The notes beneath the pieces are model-generated. The model ran no database searches and was not told where the DNA came from. It saw only the letters and a program-made list of their open reading frames with translations. Source: Castor canadensis (lineage: Eukaryota > Chordata > Mammalia > Rodentia > Castoridae). Taken from it: a stretch of DNA of 64,000 nucleotides. The stretch covers positions 60,668,501 through 60,732,500 of the forward strand of contig NC_133394.1 in NCBI RefSeq assembly GCF_047511655.1. The letters are read 5' to 3'. Position numbers and translations under genes: made by a program. Positions 47,212-58,510 of this stretch are shown here, piece after piece (position 1 is the first letter of the stretch; each line of letters starts with the position of its first letter).

Positions 47212-48428
47212 TGTCCTTGGTGTTGTTACTGTCCCTGTACTGTGTGTAATTAAGTATTTTCTAGCTTGTAATAATAACAATGGTAATATTGAGAATGGAA
47301 GAGTGAGCTGAGATGGAAAGCAAGAAGTTAAAGAAAAGGGGAAAACAAATATACAGACAAGAGGGAGAAAGCAGAACAAGGTATCAGACAAGAGAGTTTC
47401 AAAGGTATAAACAGGGAGTGTTAGTGTACTAATCGACAGTAAGCTGAACAGACAATAGAGTGACAGAGAGAGGATTGAAAATCAAAGATAAAAAAATTAA
47501 AAATAAGTATATGAAAGTAATATCTATTTATAAAAATGAATTAAAATAAAATGGAAAATAGGAAATTAAAAAAAAAAACCAAAAAACTTCCAAGTTTATA
47601 TGCAATGCAATTTCAGTCTTAATAATTTGGATGTCCGTCTTAATCTCCAGTCCTGGAGTTGGTGCCTCAGATGTTGTTCTGTAGTTGTCTCATCAAAGGG
47701 GATGCATAAAGTAGAACAAAACTACACTCACACACACACAGAAGGAAAAAAAAAAAAGCCCCACCAAGTGTCCCCAGTTCAAATGCAATACAGTTTCAGT
47801 AAGTTTTTCGGCTTGCAGGTGTAATTCGGTTGTTCTCTCATCAAAGGTAGGGAGAAAAAGAAAAAAAAGCGTCTGGAGACAGTTCTGAGAGTGGTATCTG
47901 CAACTGTGGTTTGCCTGCCTGCTGCTCTCAGCCTGTAGCTGGAGGCATTATTTATGCAGATCTCTGGGGTGAGCTTAGCACTCACCTGGTCCCACAGGCT
48001 TTGTTTGCTCAGAGTTCTCCTGTGCGGCGGCCTCTGCTACAGCCTTTCCCCTTTCCAAGCACTGGGAAAGGTGCCACTGCCCCGCGTTGTCAGGCCTGCG
48101 TGTTTATTTACAGTCCCAGGAAGGGTTCCCTTCCCCCAATCTTCAGCGCTCAGGGCGCCCCACCCTCTTTCCAGCGTGTCTTAACTGTTCTTATTGCTTA
48201 GTACTCAGTTTATCTTTTTTTCCCGGGTGGAGGTCAGTCTGTCCAGGGGGCTATGCTGCTCTGGCCCAGGCTTGTCTGTGGGGCTACCGTGGTACCGCGA
48301 AGCTCACCTGGTCCGCGTCTTCCCAAGCCGTATGGGCGCCGGCCACTGGCAGCCCCGGGGGGCCTCCTCGGTTCTCCGTTTAACGTGAAGTGGAGATTCT
48401 CTGCGCCGGCAGAAGCCCTCTCTCCGCC
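47212..48428 (-). promoter_or_regulatory. L1-3 5' UTR and internal promoter
   Basis: CpG-rich 5' half (about 47,880-48,428), then an A/G-rich part up to ORF1. It has a single GTTTATTTACAG (48,102-48,113) where L1-1 has two copies 113 bases apart. The 5' end carries a YY1-type core AATATGGCGG (48,424-48,433 on the minus strand), part of which comes from the target-site duplication. Confidence 0.8.
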
Positions 48429-48438
48429 ATATTGACTT
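48426..48438. repeat. Target-site duplication of L1-3, right copy
   Basis: Perfect copy of 41,578-41,590; its first five bases also fit the L1 5' end. Confidence 0.93.
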
Positions 48439-48704
48439 AAAGAAAGAATATTCAGGCATGGAGCATAGCCAGGGCACTGGACCTGAAATGAGGTGTACTC
48501 ATCATATTAAGAAATGCCAGAGAGGACAGTGTGGAGGGAGAGAATGATCATGGGGAAGAATAGCATAAAAAGAGGTCAGAGGGAAAATAAAGGGTTTTTA
48601 TTATGCAATAAAATGATCACTCTTGTTGCTGTGTTGAAACAGAAATAATAGTGGAAGTAAAACAGAGGGAAGAATATTGCATCAATCTGGGTAAGAGATG
48701 CTCT
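48439..48704. other. Unassigned
   Basis: Host flank to the right of L1-3; no gene seen. Confidence 0.35.
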
Positions 48705-48850
48705 GATGCTTGGACATAGTGGTACATGCCCATAATCCCAGCACCCCGTGAGCTGAGGCAGGAGAATCAAGAGTTCAAGGCCACCATGGGCTACATAGTG
48801 AATTTGAGGACAGCCTGAGCTACATGGCAAGACAATATCTTGTCTCAAGA
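48705..48850 (+). mobile_element. B1-like SINE
   Basis: It reads 'gatgcttggacatagtggta', 'cccataatcccagcacc', 'gaggcaggagaatcaagagt', 'ttcaaggccaccatgggcta' and 'atcttgtctcaagaagagag'. It holds two partial copies of the 'agcctg..ctacat' block, like the internal duplication of rodent B1. Confidence 0.8.
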
Positions 48851-48893
48851 AGAGAGAGAGAGAAAGACAGAGACAGAGACAGAGAGAGAGAAT
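48848..48893. repeat. GA microsatellite in SINE tail
   Basis: A GA/AGAC tract grown from the A-rich tail of the B1-like SINE. Confidence 0.9.
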
Positions 48894-49589
48894 GTGCCAC
48901 AGATTATAGTTGTATTGAGATGGTGAAATGTGATCAAGTTTGCATTGTCTTTGGAAGGTAGTATTAACAAAATATCTCAATGGACTGAATGTGTGGTATA
49001 AGAGAGTAGACAAGAATAGTATGAACATTTTGCCTCAGTACAAGAAAGATGGAATGCCCAGGAAATGTTGGCTTCTGGAGAAAGTGGGTTCAAGATTTTT
49101 TAATTGGAAAAATAGAAGCAGACTTGTATGCTAATGATAATTGCATCACCTAATTTAGAATAAGTTACACTATGGGAATAAATGGCCCAGAAATCTCAGT
49201 CACTTTCAACAAAAATGGTTTAGTGTTTGTTTCTGATTTAACTGCAAGTCTGTCACCTTCTCTTTTCTCTGGGATCCAGGTTGAAAGCTTACATCTCTAT
49301 CTGGGTATTGCTTTCCTTGTGAAAGAGGAGAAAGAGAAAATGGCAAAACCAACAATGTGCCTTAAGTCTAAAGTCCATGGGTCAAAAATACACTATCTTC
49401 CCCTACTGAGAATATGAAAGAGTCTTTTGAAAAGTAATAATTTGCCACAATAGTGATCCAGTGGAGAATGGAAAGATAATCTCCTTTTCTGAGGAAAAAT
49501 TAGAGTAGGGTGCTTGAGAGTGTGTTAGAGATCAAATACCATGTCCAAGTTGGAGACAAGCTTCAGATGGAACATGACTGCTTCATTAT
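48894..49589. other. Unassigned
   Basis: No gene supported. Two frames of 64 and 81 codons (48,940-49,134 and 49,172-49,417) lack recognisable features. Confidence 0.35.
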
Positions 49590-49793
49590 CAGTGGTTCTC
49601 AAATGGAAATCTTTGAATTAGCAATGTCAACACCATCTGGGAAGATTTTAGAAATAACACATTACTAGACTTCAATCCTGAATCTACTGACTCAGAGATT
49701 CTGGATATGGGATCAAATAATTTGTATTGTGTTGGGTTCTTTAGTAATTTTGTCCTTTGATTTGATTTTGATGACTGCTAAATTTGAGAACCA
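49590..49793. mobile_element. MER5-like hAT DNA transposon (non-autonomous)
   Basis: About 204 bases with inverted ends: CAGTGGTTCTCAAA at the left and TTTGAGAACCAATG at the right (one mismatch as inverted repeats). The inside resembles MER5A ('ctgactcagagattctg', 'aataatttgtatt'). It is a fossil of the hAT-Charlie group with no coding capacity. Confidence 0.75.
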
Positions 49794-52190
49794 ATGTCCT
49801 TTAGTACTAGTCAGAAAGATGGAATGCAGGTATGGGCTCTGGTAGGTGGGTAAAGAGATGATGAAGTTCTACTAAAATTACCTTTCTGATTGCTTAAGTT
49901 TTTTTCATTGAGGTAGAAATTAGCTAACAGAAAACATAAATGAGAAGACAATAGGAGAGGTTAAGGCAATAGGAGAAAGCATGCAGTGGTCAACATGGAC
50001 ATTGTGTAGACTGTCATTTCCATAACTGTTTATGGTTCACGTGTGGTTCATGGTCATGTATCAGGTGGCCATGTATTTTCTCCAATCCTGTTCAGCAACA
50101 CAAGTCCATGCACAGAGTGCAAGAGCTGAATCTTATTAGGGAGTTTTTTGTAAGTTAATAGATTAGAGCATGATAGGAGGTATCCAAGGGAATGATTAAG
50201 GAGATCTACCATGGGATTTAAATTTGATAAAGAGGAAAGGGAAGATTGGGAGGTGAAGGACAATTAGAAGGTAGTTGGATAAATGTTTGAGGTCTCAGAG
50301 TTTTGGAGATGGAATTAGAGAAAATGACCTGGAAATATAGGAAGCAGTGACAAGAAAGAGGGAGAAATGAAATTGAAACTATGATGAATCTGGCTATTTG
50401 GGGGATGAAAAGGTACAGAAAATGGCTATGGGAGTGCCTGAGGGCAAGTGGAGAAAGAAGGCCAAGCAACAGAGAGGACAAATTACTGGAAGATAAACCT
50501 ACAATGTGCAATAAAATGATCACAAATTAAGATAAGGATAATGCTATAAATAATAGAAAGTAGGATCACACAGAAAAGGGGAGTAACATGGTGGGCATTA
50601 AGTGATTGTAACAATGAAAGGTGAGTGATGCATCCTGATAACATCAAATATTTGTTTTTTTTAGGAGAATGGTTAAAAGCTGATATTAAAAATGTGTTAC
50701 CATTAGCAAAACTTTTTATGAGGATGTGAATTAGGAATCTATGATTTGCAATATTAAAGTTTAGCTATATGAGTTAATCATGGCTTTTCTCTTTTAATAT
50801 ATTTGGTATTTTTAAAAGCCAGTAGTAGAGCTAATCAAGAGAGGAAACAGGATTGCCCAAAAATCCCACAGTATTTCCAAAAATAAAAAATACATCCTAA
50901 GCTGATATCATGTTTATGTAACCATAATTATTTGCTGCTCAAGTCTGTTTAATCACACTCAATACACAATGCCTTCTTGCTATCTTGATTGAGGATATTA
51001 ATTCACTAGTTGATTGTCAGCAGTATTTATGTCACCTGCTTTGGAAGGCATCTTGGGTAAAAGAGCTATCTTCAACTCATATAAGGGATCTGGAAGTTAA
51101 TTAACCTTTCTAGATATCCACACCACACTTGTACTGTGGATATGATGAGACTCTAAATCTATCCACTCATACACATTTGTCCACAGAGAATGACAGTTTG
51201 ATGCTTCCCACTCTGCCTCTAACCAACATGAATTTGAACTTTTCTACCATACCACTATGTGCTCAGCAGTGTACCAGTAGGACAGTGTTTGTCATTTTGC
51301 TAATGGGTATTGTCAAGCAGTGCTCAGGTGACTACTTTCAGAAACATAGGCTCTGCAAGGATAGCACTTTTGTGCTGCCTTGCTGGACATCTTGAACACA
51401 GGCTCTTTGTTATTTTGAAGAAGCTGCCCTGGTAGGTTTTCCATGATGCTGTCCTGCTAGGATGATACATCAGCCTCAAAGCTGCAGTAATTTCTCAAGC
51501 CACTAGATGGAGGGGGATTCTGTCATGAGGTTCTCTCAGATTCAGAGCCTCTGTTCTCCTCTTACCTCCTCTTTCCTCTGAATTTTGACTTTTCTTTAAG
51601 CCTCTCAATAAGAGACACATTCTATTTATCATTAGTTCTCCATGGACCATCAGGAAAGCCTCAATCTTTTGAAACATTTCTTGGTATATGGAGGAACTTC
51701 CAGTTCTTCCTAATGACTCATACTTAAACTCTTCCCCTAAGGATAACCAGGGATATCTCTTTATAGCAGAGAAATAAAAATACAACTTAAAGTTGCAGTG
51801 GTTAAACTTATTTGCTATGTTTTGCGTATGTGCTGTGGTACTAATCTAACTAAACTGTTGGGAAACAAGTGGCATAATGTATACAAAGCATGAAGAAACT
51901 CAATAAACATTCTTCCTCTTATTTAATCTTACTGTTTTAACTTCATTCCCCTTTAGCTTTAAAGTTTGATCATTAAGTTTCTGTTGCTTACCTTCAGACT
52001 TTTCAGACCACAATCTTCAAATAGTTCCCAACACCCAACAGTTTTCTTACTTACATTTTATATTTACTTTAAATTTCAATTCTCAAAAAAATCCTAATAC
52101 CTAGCATTAGCACCTAACATTGCTTTTTTTTGGTCAGATTTCACGCTTGTACTTTATGAGTCATTTAAGATCTGTTTTTCCTTCTTTTCC
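49794..52190. other. Unassigned
   Basis: No gene or confident repeat. Minus-strand frames of 69-101 codons (50,054-50,523; 51,495-51,785) lack domains or exon-like context. Confidence 0.4.
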
Positions 52191-52600
52191 AGCCATATTG
52201 ACATGCCTGATGCTTCTCAACTCTACCTCCACTCCCTCAAGCAGGCTATCACCTGAATCTTGCACTGCCTTTTCCATTACTGGGATGCTCTTTCCATACA
52301 CATCTGCATGTGCACTTTCTGCATTTTTTTTAGCCATTACTCAAATGACAGCCTCTCAACAAGGCCTTTTGTGATGACCTTATCTAAAATTGCAGCCCCT
52401 GAAATGCTAATTCCTTTTCTTGGTTAAAGAAGGTAACAAAATATGTCATCCCCTCATGTAGGATATAATTTACTTACAATGTTTGTTTATCAAGAATGCA
52501 AGCTCTATGGGACAGAGATTTTTATGGATTTTGTCCAAGGCTAGGTTCCCATGGAATGGGATGGAATGATGCCTGGAAGTAACCACTTAGTAAACTAAGA
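52191..52600 (+). mobile_element. L2 LINE 3' fragment
   Basis: The sequence follows the L2 3' consensus in order: 'gggatgctctttccatacac', 'actcaaatgacagcctctca', 'aaggccttttgtgatgacct', 'tatctaaaattgcagcccct', 'aagaatgcaagctctatggg' and 'gatgcctggaagtaacc'. This is a mammal-wide ancient LINE. The open frame 52,120-52,374 is within it and is a relic or chance frame. Confidence 0.75.
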
Positions 52601-52809
52601 TGAATCCCTATAGTTTAAGTTCAGATATACAATATTGCTCACTCATAATTGGCACATATATATGGATGTGTGTATGTTTATCCTTTTCTTGGTCTAGCAG
52701 GGACTCAAGATAAACATATATGTACATATGTGCATGTGAGCATGCACACACATTCTCCAATATCTTTGTGAAAGACTACTGAACCTGGCATTATTTAGAA
52801 CATAACAAT

Positions 52810-53030
52810 GTGCTAGAAGCTTGGCATGGTGGTGCATGCCACCAATTCTCCATATGCTCCATAGGTGGAAGCAGTAAGAATTTAAGGACAGCCTGGGCAG
52901 AGTTAGTGAGACCCTATCTCATAACAAAAATACAAACAAAAAGGGATGGGAGTGTGGCTCTGATGGTAAGAGCATCTACCTAGCATGTGTAAGTCCCTGG
53001 ATTTAAGACCCATTACTATACATTACCACA
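52810..53030 (+). mobile_element. B1-ID dimeric SINE
   Basis: The B1-like left part has 'gcttggcatggtggtgcatg', 'gacagcctgggcagagttag' and 'tgagaccctatctcata'. After an A-rich linker, the ID-like right part has 'ggagtgtggctctgatggta' (A box) and 'cctagcatgtgtaag'. A purine tail follows at 53,030-53,055. Confidence 0.8.
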
Positions 53031-55429
53031 GAGAGGAGAGGAGAGAGAGAGAAAGAGTGTAAAAAAGATCTAATTGAAAATGGTTATGTCATTTGCACTA
53101 TTTCTTATGCTATTGAGATTAACATAAATATACAAAATAGATATTTTCAGGCACAAAGCAGCTAAAATTGAACTATGTGGTAAAGGAAATCTAGGCAAGA
53201 AGTAATTTTGAGAAAAGAAACCTTTTAACTATTGCCCTCAAAATGGTGTATGTATATTAAATTAAGACATATTTTAGAGCTTGTTCAAGTACCAACGCAT
53301 AATGGGAGCAGAACTGAATTTCAATACTATTACTGATTCTAAAATGTTAGATATGTAATTGTGAAGATACTTTATTAAAAATTCATTCCCACATTTTGAA
53401 GGATACCCAAAATTCATCTGTGGGAATTTCTGTAAAAGAAACATATGCAGATCGCCATTATGTTTCAGCATCAGTTTTTCATGCATAGTTTGGTTATAAA
53501 TGTGTGTTTGGATATATATAGCCATTTATAAAATTGATGTTAGACCCAGGAATAAAAAAAGGCCATGAAGCCATGTTTCTTGAATTCAGAGTCAGCATTT
53601 CAGAAATAAAAGAACCCTCTTAACTCTCTCCCCTTCTAAATATGCAAAGCTTTTGAAATAAAGCTTTGTACCTTAAATGCTAAGGGAAGGATAGAATGGA
53701 AATACTTAGGAATTTGTAGTACAGAAAAGGAAGGAATTATGGATTTGGTTTTAGTTTTATAATTTAAAAAAATTTTCCTATAGAAAACATTTCTTCCATT
53801 ACAATAATTTCATGGTGAAATAAACTTACAGCAAAATAGGTAAAGAAAACTCCAATAGTTAAGGAGAAAATATATGTAATACTACATCAAATTACTTTAA
53901 AGTGAATAAAAACAGAACCAATGTTTACTTTTTCTTCTGTTTCTGGAACCTAAGCTCTTGGTGAATATCCTCTCATTTTGTTACTATTTTCTGTGTTGAC
54001 TACCTAGCAGTTATTGTAGAGGATAGGGACCTCTTAAGTCCTTCTCAACCCACACTCCATCCTCAACGTGCAGGATCTGACTGTGGTCTACACCAACCAA
54101 GACAGAACCTTAGTGTTTTGCTGATAGGTTCCTAGACAAGTGTGTGACTTGAACAGAACCTCAGGGAACAATGATTTTGTAGGTACTGGGACAGTCAGTT
54201 GCTCTTCTTCAATATAGCTTGAGAAGCTTGAAGCTGTTTTAGTTGTCAAGCCAAAATATGAAAAAAAAAGGCTATGATAGACAGATGGAGGACTAATATT
54301 TATTCATTCATTTAAAAGTATTTATTAGGGGTCCATTTGTGAATTCAGTGTGAAAGAATCCTAAAATGTGGAAAGAAAAATCAACTAGAAAAGATAGCAA
54401 CAGACTAGGCAGGGCAGAGCACTTCCTAAGCTCTCATGGTCATAAACCTAGTACCAAAGAGGGTACAGTTTTCTCCTGTAAAACTCAGCTGCATTCTTGC
54501 CTGTATTCAGGCAAGGAGAAAGCAAATAGCTGACTGTATAAGAACTGGGGATTTGTGAGAACTGTACAATGTAAGTAAAAGGAAAAAGACAAAAGCATTG
54601 AATGTGAGTTGAGAGAGAGAAGTTGAGAGAAAAAAGGAAGAGAAGAAAGAGAAGGGGAATGATATGCAAGATAGGGATTACAGCAATACTAAATACGGGA
54701 AATATAGGAGGAAGATGATTTTTTTCAGAGATTTTTAGATACGTGGAAATGTGTTTTTAAATATCTTGATGTTTTGCTCAAGAAAAATTATCAAATTATT
54801 TTGTGATTCTGTCTTAAAGAAAAATTCTGAAGTTGCTTCTTTAATTCTTAAAAATTTAGAAGGGGTCTTCATGTTTTTTCATGCATATAATGTACCTTAA
54901 ACAAGTTCACCCCAGGAGAATTATAAATGGTGGAAAGTGATAATGCCCACACAATAGAATTCATCATTGGTGTATACAATTGGTGAAATGAGTTTACTTG
55001 TTTCAAGTTGTTTATTTGGTAATTTGATGCTAAAATTTTGGTGGTAATATATTTATTGCCACTGTCAGGTCAAGTGCATGTTTGTAAGACTGGGGAGCTA
55101 AGATGACAAGATGCTCAGTTGGCCAAGATGTTGTTTGGGTCATCCGTTTGGTTGTTGAAGTTTGTGAACATGACAATAGTAACAAAGACAGAAAAAGTAG
55201 ATCAGAAGCTAAGATTTTCAGGAAATCAGAATCACTGGGTTTTCATAAATGATTTGATTAAGGAAAAACGGTCATTGTTTTTCATTGGAGTTAACCTTGT
55301 AAGGGAAGTGGAAAGAGAAACAAGGTGAGGTAGCAGAGCAATGCAGAGAACATTTGAGATCTATGGTCATAAATTCAAAAGGAGGTCTGAAAGCTTACTT
55401 TTTTCTTTTTAATTGTTTTGAAATTTATA
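53031..55429. other. Unassigned
   Basis: AT-rich; I see no gene or confident repeat. A GA-rich stretch near 54,605-54,660 makes a 73-codon minus-strand frame that is not credible. Confidence 0.4.
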
Positions 55430-55742
55430 TTTGGTTTCTTTAAATTAAGATTATTTTTAGGCTGAAAAAAGCAACAAAAATAGTAGAAAGAATCCCTGTA
55501 TACCTTTCATCTGCATTTCCTAAATATTAACATTTAACCACACCACAATGATCAAAGTGAGGAAATTAACATTAATAGAACAATATTAATAATCTGTAGG
55601 CTTTATTCAGATTTTGTCACTTTCTCCATTGATGTACTAGGATCCTTTTGGGATCACATATTGTTTTTACTACCATATTTCTTTATCTCCTCCAATCTGG
55701 GACGGGACTTCAACTGCTGGGTTCAGAACTTATCGAGTGGGG
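55430..55742. mobile_element. Ancient mammal-wide L1-type repeat, piece 1
   Basis: It contains phrases I know from a common mammalian repeat: 'aaagtgaggaaattaacatt', 'tctgtaggctttattcagat', 'gatccttttgggatcacata' and 'ctcctccaatctggga'. The same repeat continues in order at 56,304 and 56,868, so the elements between are later insertions. The subfamily name is not certain. Confidence 0.65.
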
Positions 55743-55744
55743 TT

Positions 55745-55967
55745 TGCTTGGTCAAAAGGATCTTTGTTCAAGGCCAGCCAATGCAAAAGTCCATGAGAAC
55801 AAGTGTAAATAGAAGGACTGTGCTCTAGGTCACCCTGGGCTGAGATACCCTATTTAAAAAATACATAAAGGAAAAATGGGCTGGGGGTATGGCTCAAGAG
55901 GCAGAGCACCTGCCTAGAAAGCATAAAACCCTGAGTTCAAACCCCCATATGGCCAGCATTTTGTGTG
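55745..55967 (+). mobile_element. ID-type SINE with B1-like left part
   Basis: The right part (55,877-55,955) is a clear tRNA-like unit: 'gggctgggggtatggctcaa', 'gagcacctgcctagaaagca', B box 'gagttcaaacccc'. The left part ('ttcaaggccagcc', 'gagataccctattt') fits a diverged B1-like arm. Its 3' side is interrupted by the solo LTR. Confidence 0.75.
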
Positions 55968-55971
55968 GTGC
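55968..55971. repeat. 4-bp target duplication of solo LTR, left
   Basis: GTGC, repeated at 56,304-56,307 directly after the LTR. A 4-base duplication is normal for ERV1-type insertions. Confidence 0.6.
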
Positions 55972-56303
55972 TGTGGCAGGAAGGCACAGAGGGGGAAGAG
56001 AGATTAATGAGTGCTACAGTACCACAAAGGAAAACCGGAGATAGGGAATGTTACCTAGAGACCAGAGATGGGTCACCTCACCCCAGAGGTTAAAACAGCC
56101 AATGAAATAACGTGATTATGTATGGGATAAGCCATACCTCCCCATTTCTGTAACCTGCTCTAAATGGTACATAAGGAAAGTCCCCTTTGTTCTCAGAGCT
56201 CAGTCTTTGAAAATGAGTCCTCTGAGTCCCTTCCAGCTTGCTTAATAAACTTGCTTCCTGAAAGCTTTGGTGCCCTCTCAGTCTCTGTATGAGCCCTCCA
56301 GCA
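55972..56303 (+). mobile_element. Solo LTR, ERV1-like
   Basis: 332 bases beginning TGTGG and ending AGCA (5'-TG...CA-3'), flanked by GTGC on both sides. It carries a CCAAT box (near 56,098) and an AATAAA signal (near 56,244), with the usual LTR sequence between that and the end. No retroviral coding sequence lies on either side, so this is what remains after recombination between the two LTRs of an old provirus. Confidence 0.75.
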
Positions 56304-56665
56304 GTGCCTCTTGATTTGAACTTAACTGATGCTTTTGTGACTAAATTTGGTGTGCATTTTTGATAAGAATACTATAGAAATGAAGTTGGCCTTTTTTCAG
56401 TGCATCTTATAGGAGGACATGTCACAGTGTCTCTTTATTAGTGACCATTTGTTTAAGGTGTTGTCTACCAGTTATTGATCGCCATTGAAATGTTTGTAAA
56501 TTTTTTTCCTGTGAGATTATTTGTAGAGAGATACTTTGAGATTATATAAATGTTCTATTTCTCATACTTCACCAAGTAATTTTAGAATGCATTGTGAACT
56601 TTGCCATAACAATTACTGTGGATGTTTGCCAAAAGTTGAGTTTCTATTTCTACCCTCCCTTATTA
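56304..56665. mobile_element. Ancient mammal-wide L1-type repeat, piece 2
   Basis: This continues piece 1 after the solo LTR: 'gtgcatttttgataagaata', 'ttcagtgcatcttataggag', 'gagatactttgagattatat' and 'ttctcatacttcacc' follow the known order of the repeat. Confidence 0.65.
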
Positions 56666-56867
56666 ATTTTTTTTTACTTTTATTTTTTCTTTCTATTTTT
56701 CTTTTTTATTAGCATATTATTGTTGTACTAGAGGTACAGTGTGACATTTATAAAAGTGCTTAAAATATATCTTAGTTAGATTTACCCCCTCCATCAATCT
56801 CCTTTATCCTCCCCTACCCCACTTCTAGGGAGAGATTGTTCTCTTGTCCAATGAATTTAAATCAGTA
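56666..56867 (-). mobile_element. L1 3' UTR fragment inserted in ancient repeat
   Basis: A T-rich edge (56,668-56,710) is followed by 'gtacagtgtgacatttataa', 'aaatatatcttagttagatt' and 'accccctccatcaatctcc', a minus-strand L1 3' UTR with its A-tail at the left. The ancient repeat resumes on the right. Confidence 0.6.
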
Positions 56868-57520
56868 ATTCATAACTATATGGACTTACGAAAACTTATT
56901 TTTCTATAGGACATAGTCCATTATTATTATTACCTTTATTTTCACAGATTTGGCCATTAAGAGCCCCTTCAAGTTGGCTCCTGCGCTTTTGACATATTCT
57001 AATCATTTCATGAGTATGTCCTTATTCCCTGACATCACAAAAGTTCCAGGTTTATTTCACACTTTCTATACCCTTGCTGTGGAATCTGTTGTTTCTCAAG
57101 TGTCCCTGGAGACTTTTATTAGAGAATGGTATTTAGAAACCAAACTCTGGCAGCAGGAGAAAGGATTGCTTTCAGGCTCTTAATAAACAAACTATGAAAT
57201 ATATGTATGAATATTCTCACATCTACATCCTTTTCTATATCATAGGCATATAGATCCATACACACATCAGTAATTTTCCATTATCTGTCATAAACTCCTA
57301 CATATTTACGTGGATGCTTGTATACTTATATATGCATATAAACATATATTTAAAAACCTTTAAAAACAATGAATTCATACTTCCAATTCCAAACTTTTAT
57401 AAATTTTATGCTAGCCTAAGTCTTTTATTTTGATTCCTGTCTCCATTATCCCTAATGTATTTAATTTTTATTTAAACCTAGTATACACATGAACTAGTTT
57501 CAGAATTCCTAACCTACAAT
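56868..57520. mobile_element. Ancient mammal-wide L1-type repeat, piece 3
   Basis: It contains 'tttggccattaagagcccct', 'tcaagttggctcctgcg', 'gagaatggtatttagaaacc', then a 'catacttccaattcc' region, all in the order known for this repeat. The 77-codon open frame at 56,950-57,183 is inside it and is not a gene. Confidence 0.65.
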
Positions 57521-57527
57521 ACGATGA

Positions 57528-57612
57528 TAAACAGGTTAGATTTGTGGCTCAAGTGACCGAGAGTTTGGCACAAGGACCTGAGTTCAAATATCAATACTGC
57601 CAAAAAAAAAAA
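57528..57612 (+). mobile_element. ID-type SINE
   Basis: A tRNA-like unit: 'gatttgtggctcaagtgacc', later 'ctgagttcaaatatc', with an A-run at 57,602-57,612. Confidence 0.65.
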
Positions 57613-57639
57613 GAGAAAGAAAAAATGAATTAAAAATAG

Positions 57640-58417
57640 GCCTGGGCAATACTACTCCTGAGGATATACCCAAAGGAATGTGACTCAGGTTACTACAAAG
57701 GCACCTGCACACCCATGTTTATTGCAGCACTATCCACAATAGCCAAGTTATGGAATCAGCCAAGATGCCCCACTACTGATGAGTAGATTAAGAAAATGTG
57801 ATATTTATACACAATGGAATTTTACTCAAGTCACAAAGAAGAATGAAATTTTGTCGTTTGCAGGTAAATGGATCGGACTAGAGAACATCATCTTAAGCAA
57901 AGTTAGTCAGGCTCAGAAAGCCAAAAATCACATATTCTCCCTCATATGCAGATTACAGACCTAAAAGAAATGTAGTAATATTATTGGACATGGGTCACAC
58001 ACTAAGGGAAGATCGTGCATGGCAGAGATAGGGAAAGGGAAGAAAACCAAAAACTTGAATGTGGTTGATATGCTCACTGTACAGGAGCAAATCTAGTGAT
58101 CTTAAACTGGCAGAGGTCACTTTGGGAAGGGGACTAGGAAGTAGTGAAGAGGTCGGGTAGAAATGAACTGATGTGGGTTATAATACACATGTGCATGAAA
58201 ACAACACAAGGAATTTTTCTGTATAGCTCTTTATCCCAAACTAGCAAAAATGTTGTTTTTCTCTTTATCGTACATGCTTTTTCTTCAACAAAATCAGAGA
58301 ACAAGAGGGTAGAACAGGTTTTGCCCGGAGGGGGTTGGAGGGGAGAGGTGGCCCAAATAATATATACATATGTAAGTAAATGTAAAAATGACAAATAAAA
58401 TAAAAAACAGAAAAAAA
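57640..58417 (+). mobile_element. L1 ORF2 C-terminal fragment with family D 3' UTR
   Basis: The plus strand carries the distal ORF2 end ('tactcctgaggatataccca', 'ttgcagcactatccacaata', 'aaatggatcggactagagaa', 'atcacatattctccctcat'), then the 3' UTR shared with 13,144 and 33,985, then an A-rich tail. It anchors those fragments as L1. A 61-codon piece at 57,779-57,964 still encodes the ORF2 end. Confidence 0.85.
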
Positions 58418-58419
58418 AG

Positions 58420-58510
58420 GGCTGTGGATGGAGCTCAGTGGTTGAGTACTTGCCTAGTAGTCATGAAGCTCTGAGTTCGATCCCCAGTGCCACAAAAAAA
58501 TTAAATAAAT
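58420..58510 (+). mobile_element. ID-type SINE
   Basis: Well-preserved tRNA-like unit: 'gggctgtggatggagctcag' and 'tggttgagtact' (A box), 'gagttcgatccccagtgcca' (B box), with an A-rich tail. It is attached to the L1 tail just before it. The B box GTTCGATCC is intact. Confidence 0.85.

Larger units (their letters stand above)
41655..48428 (-). mobile_element. Young full-length L1 (L1-3)
   Basis: A complete minus-strand L1: 3' UTR (41,655-42,138), ORF2 (42,139-45,958), ORF1 (46,009-47,211) and 5' UTR (47,212-48,428), with perfect 13-base duplications at 41,578-41,590 and 48,426-48,438. It is nearly the same as L1-1 over its length. ORF1 is open for 332 codons to a premature TAG; ORF2 has one TGA and one 1-base insertion. 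The first bases of the right duplication overlap the element's 5' end. Confidence 0.96.

Noticed and set aside
46213..47391. 392-codon frame starting at MSDTLFCF as ORF1
   Set aside because: The first 60 residues are a hydrophobic, low-complexity translation of the 5' UTR. The conserved basic N terminus begins at the internal Met (47,211), so I use that start.
3756..48428. L1-1 and L1-3 as a segmental duplication
   Set aside because: The flanks differ entirely, each has its own target site, and the sequences at their tails differ. They are separate insertions.
58420..58510. Functional tRNA gene
   Set aside because: The A and B boxes are tRNA-like, but the unit lacks a proper cloverleaf and anticodon arm, has an A-rich tail and matches ID-type SINEs.
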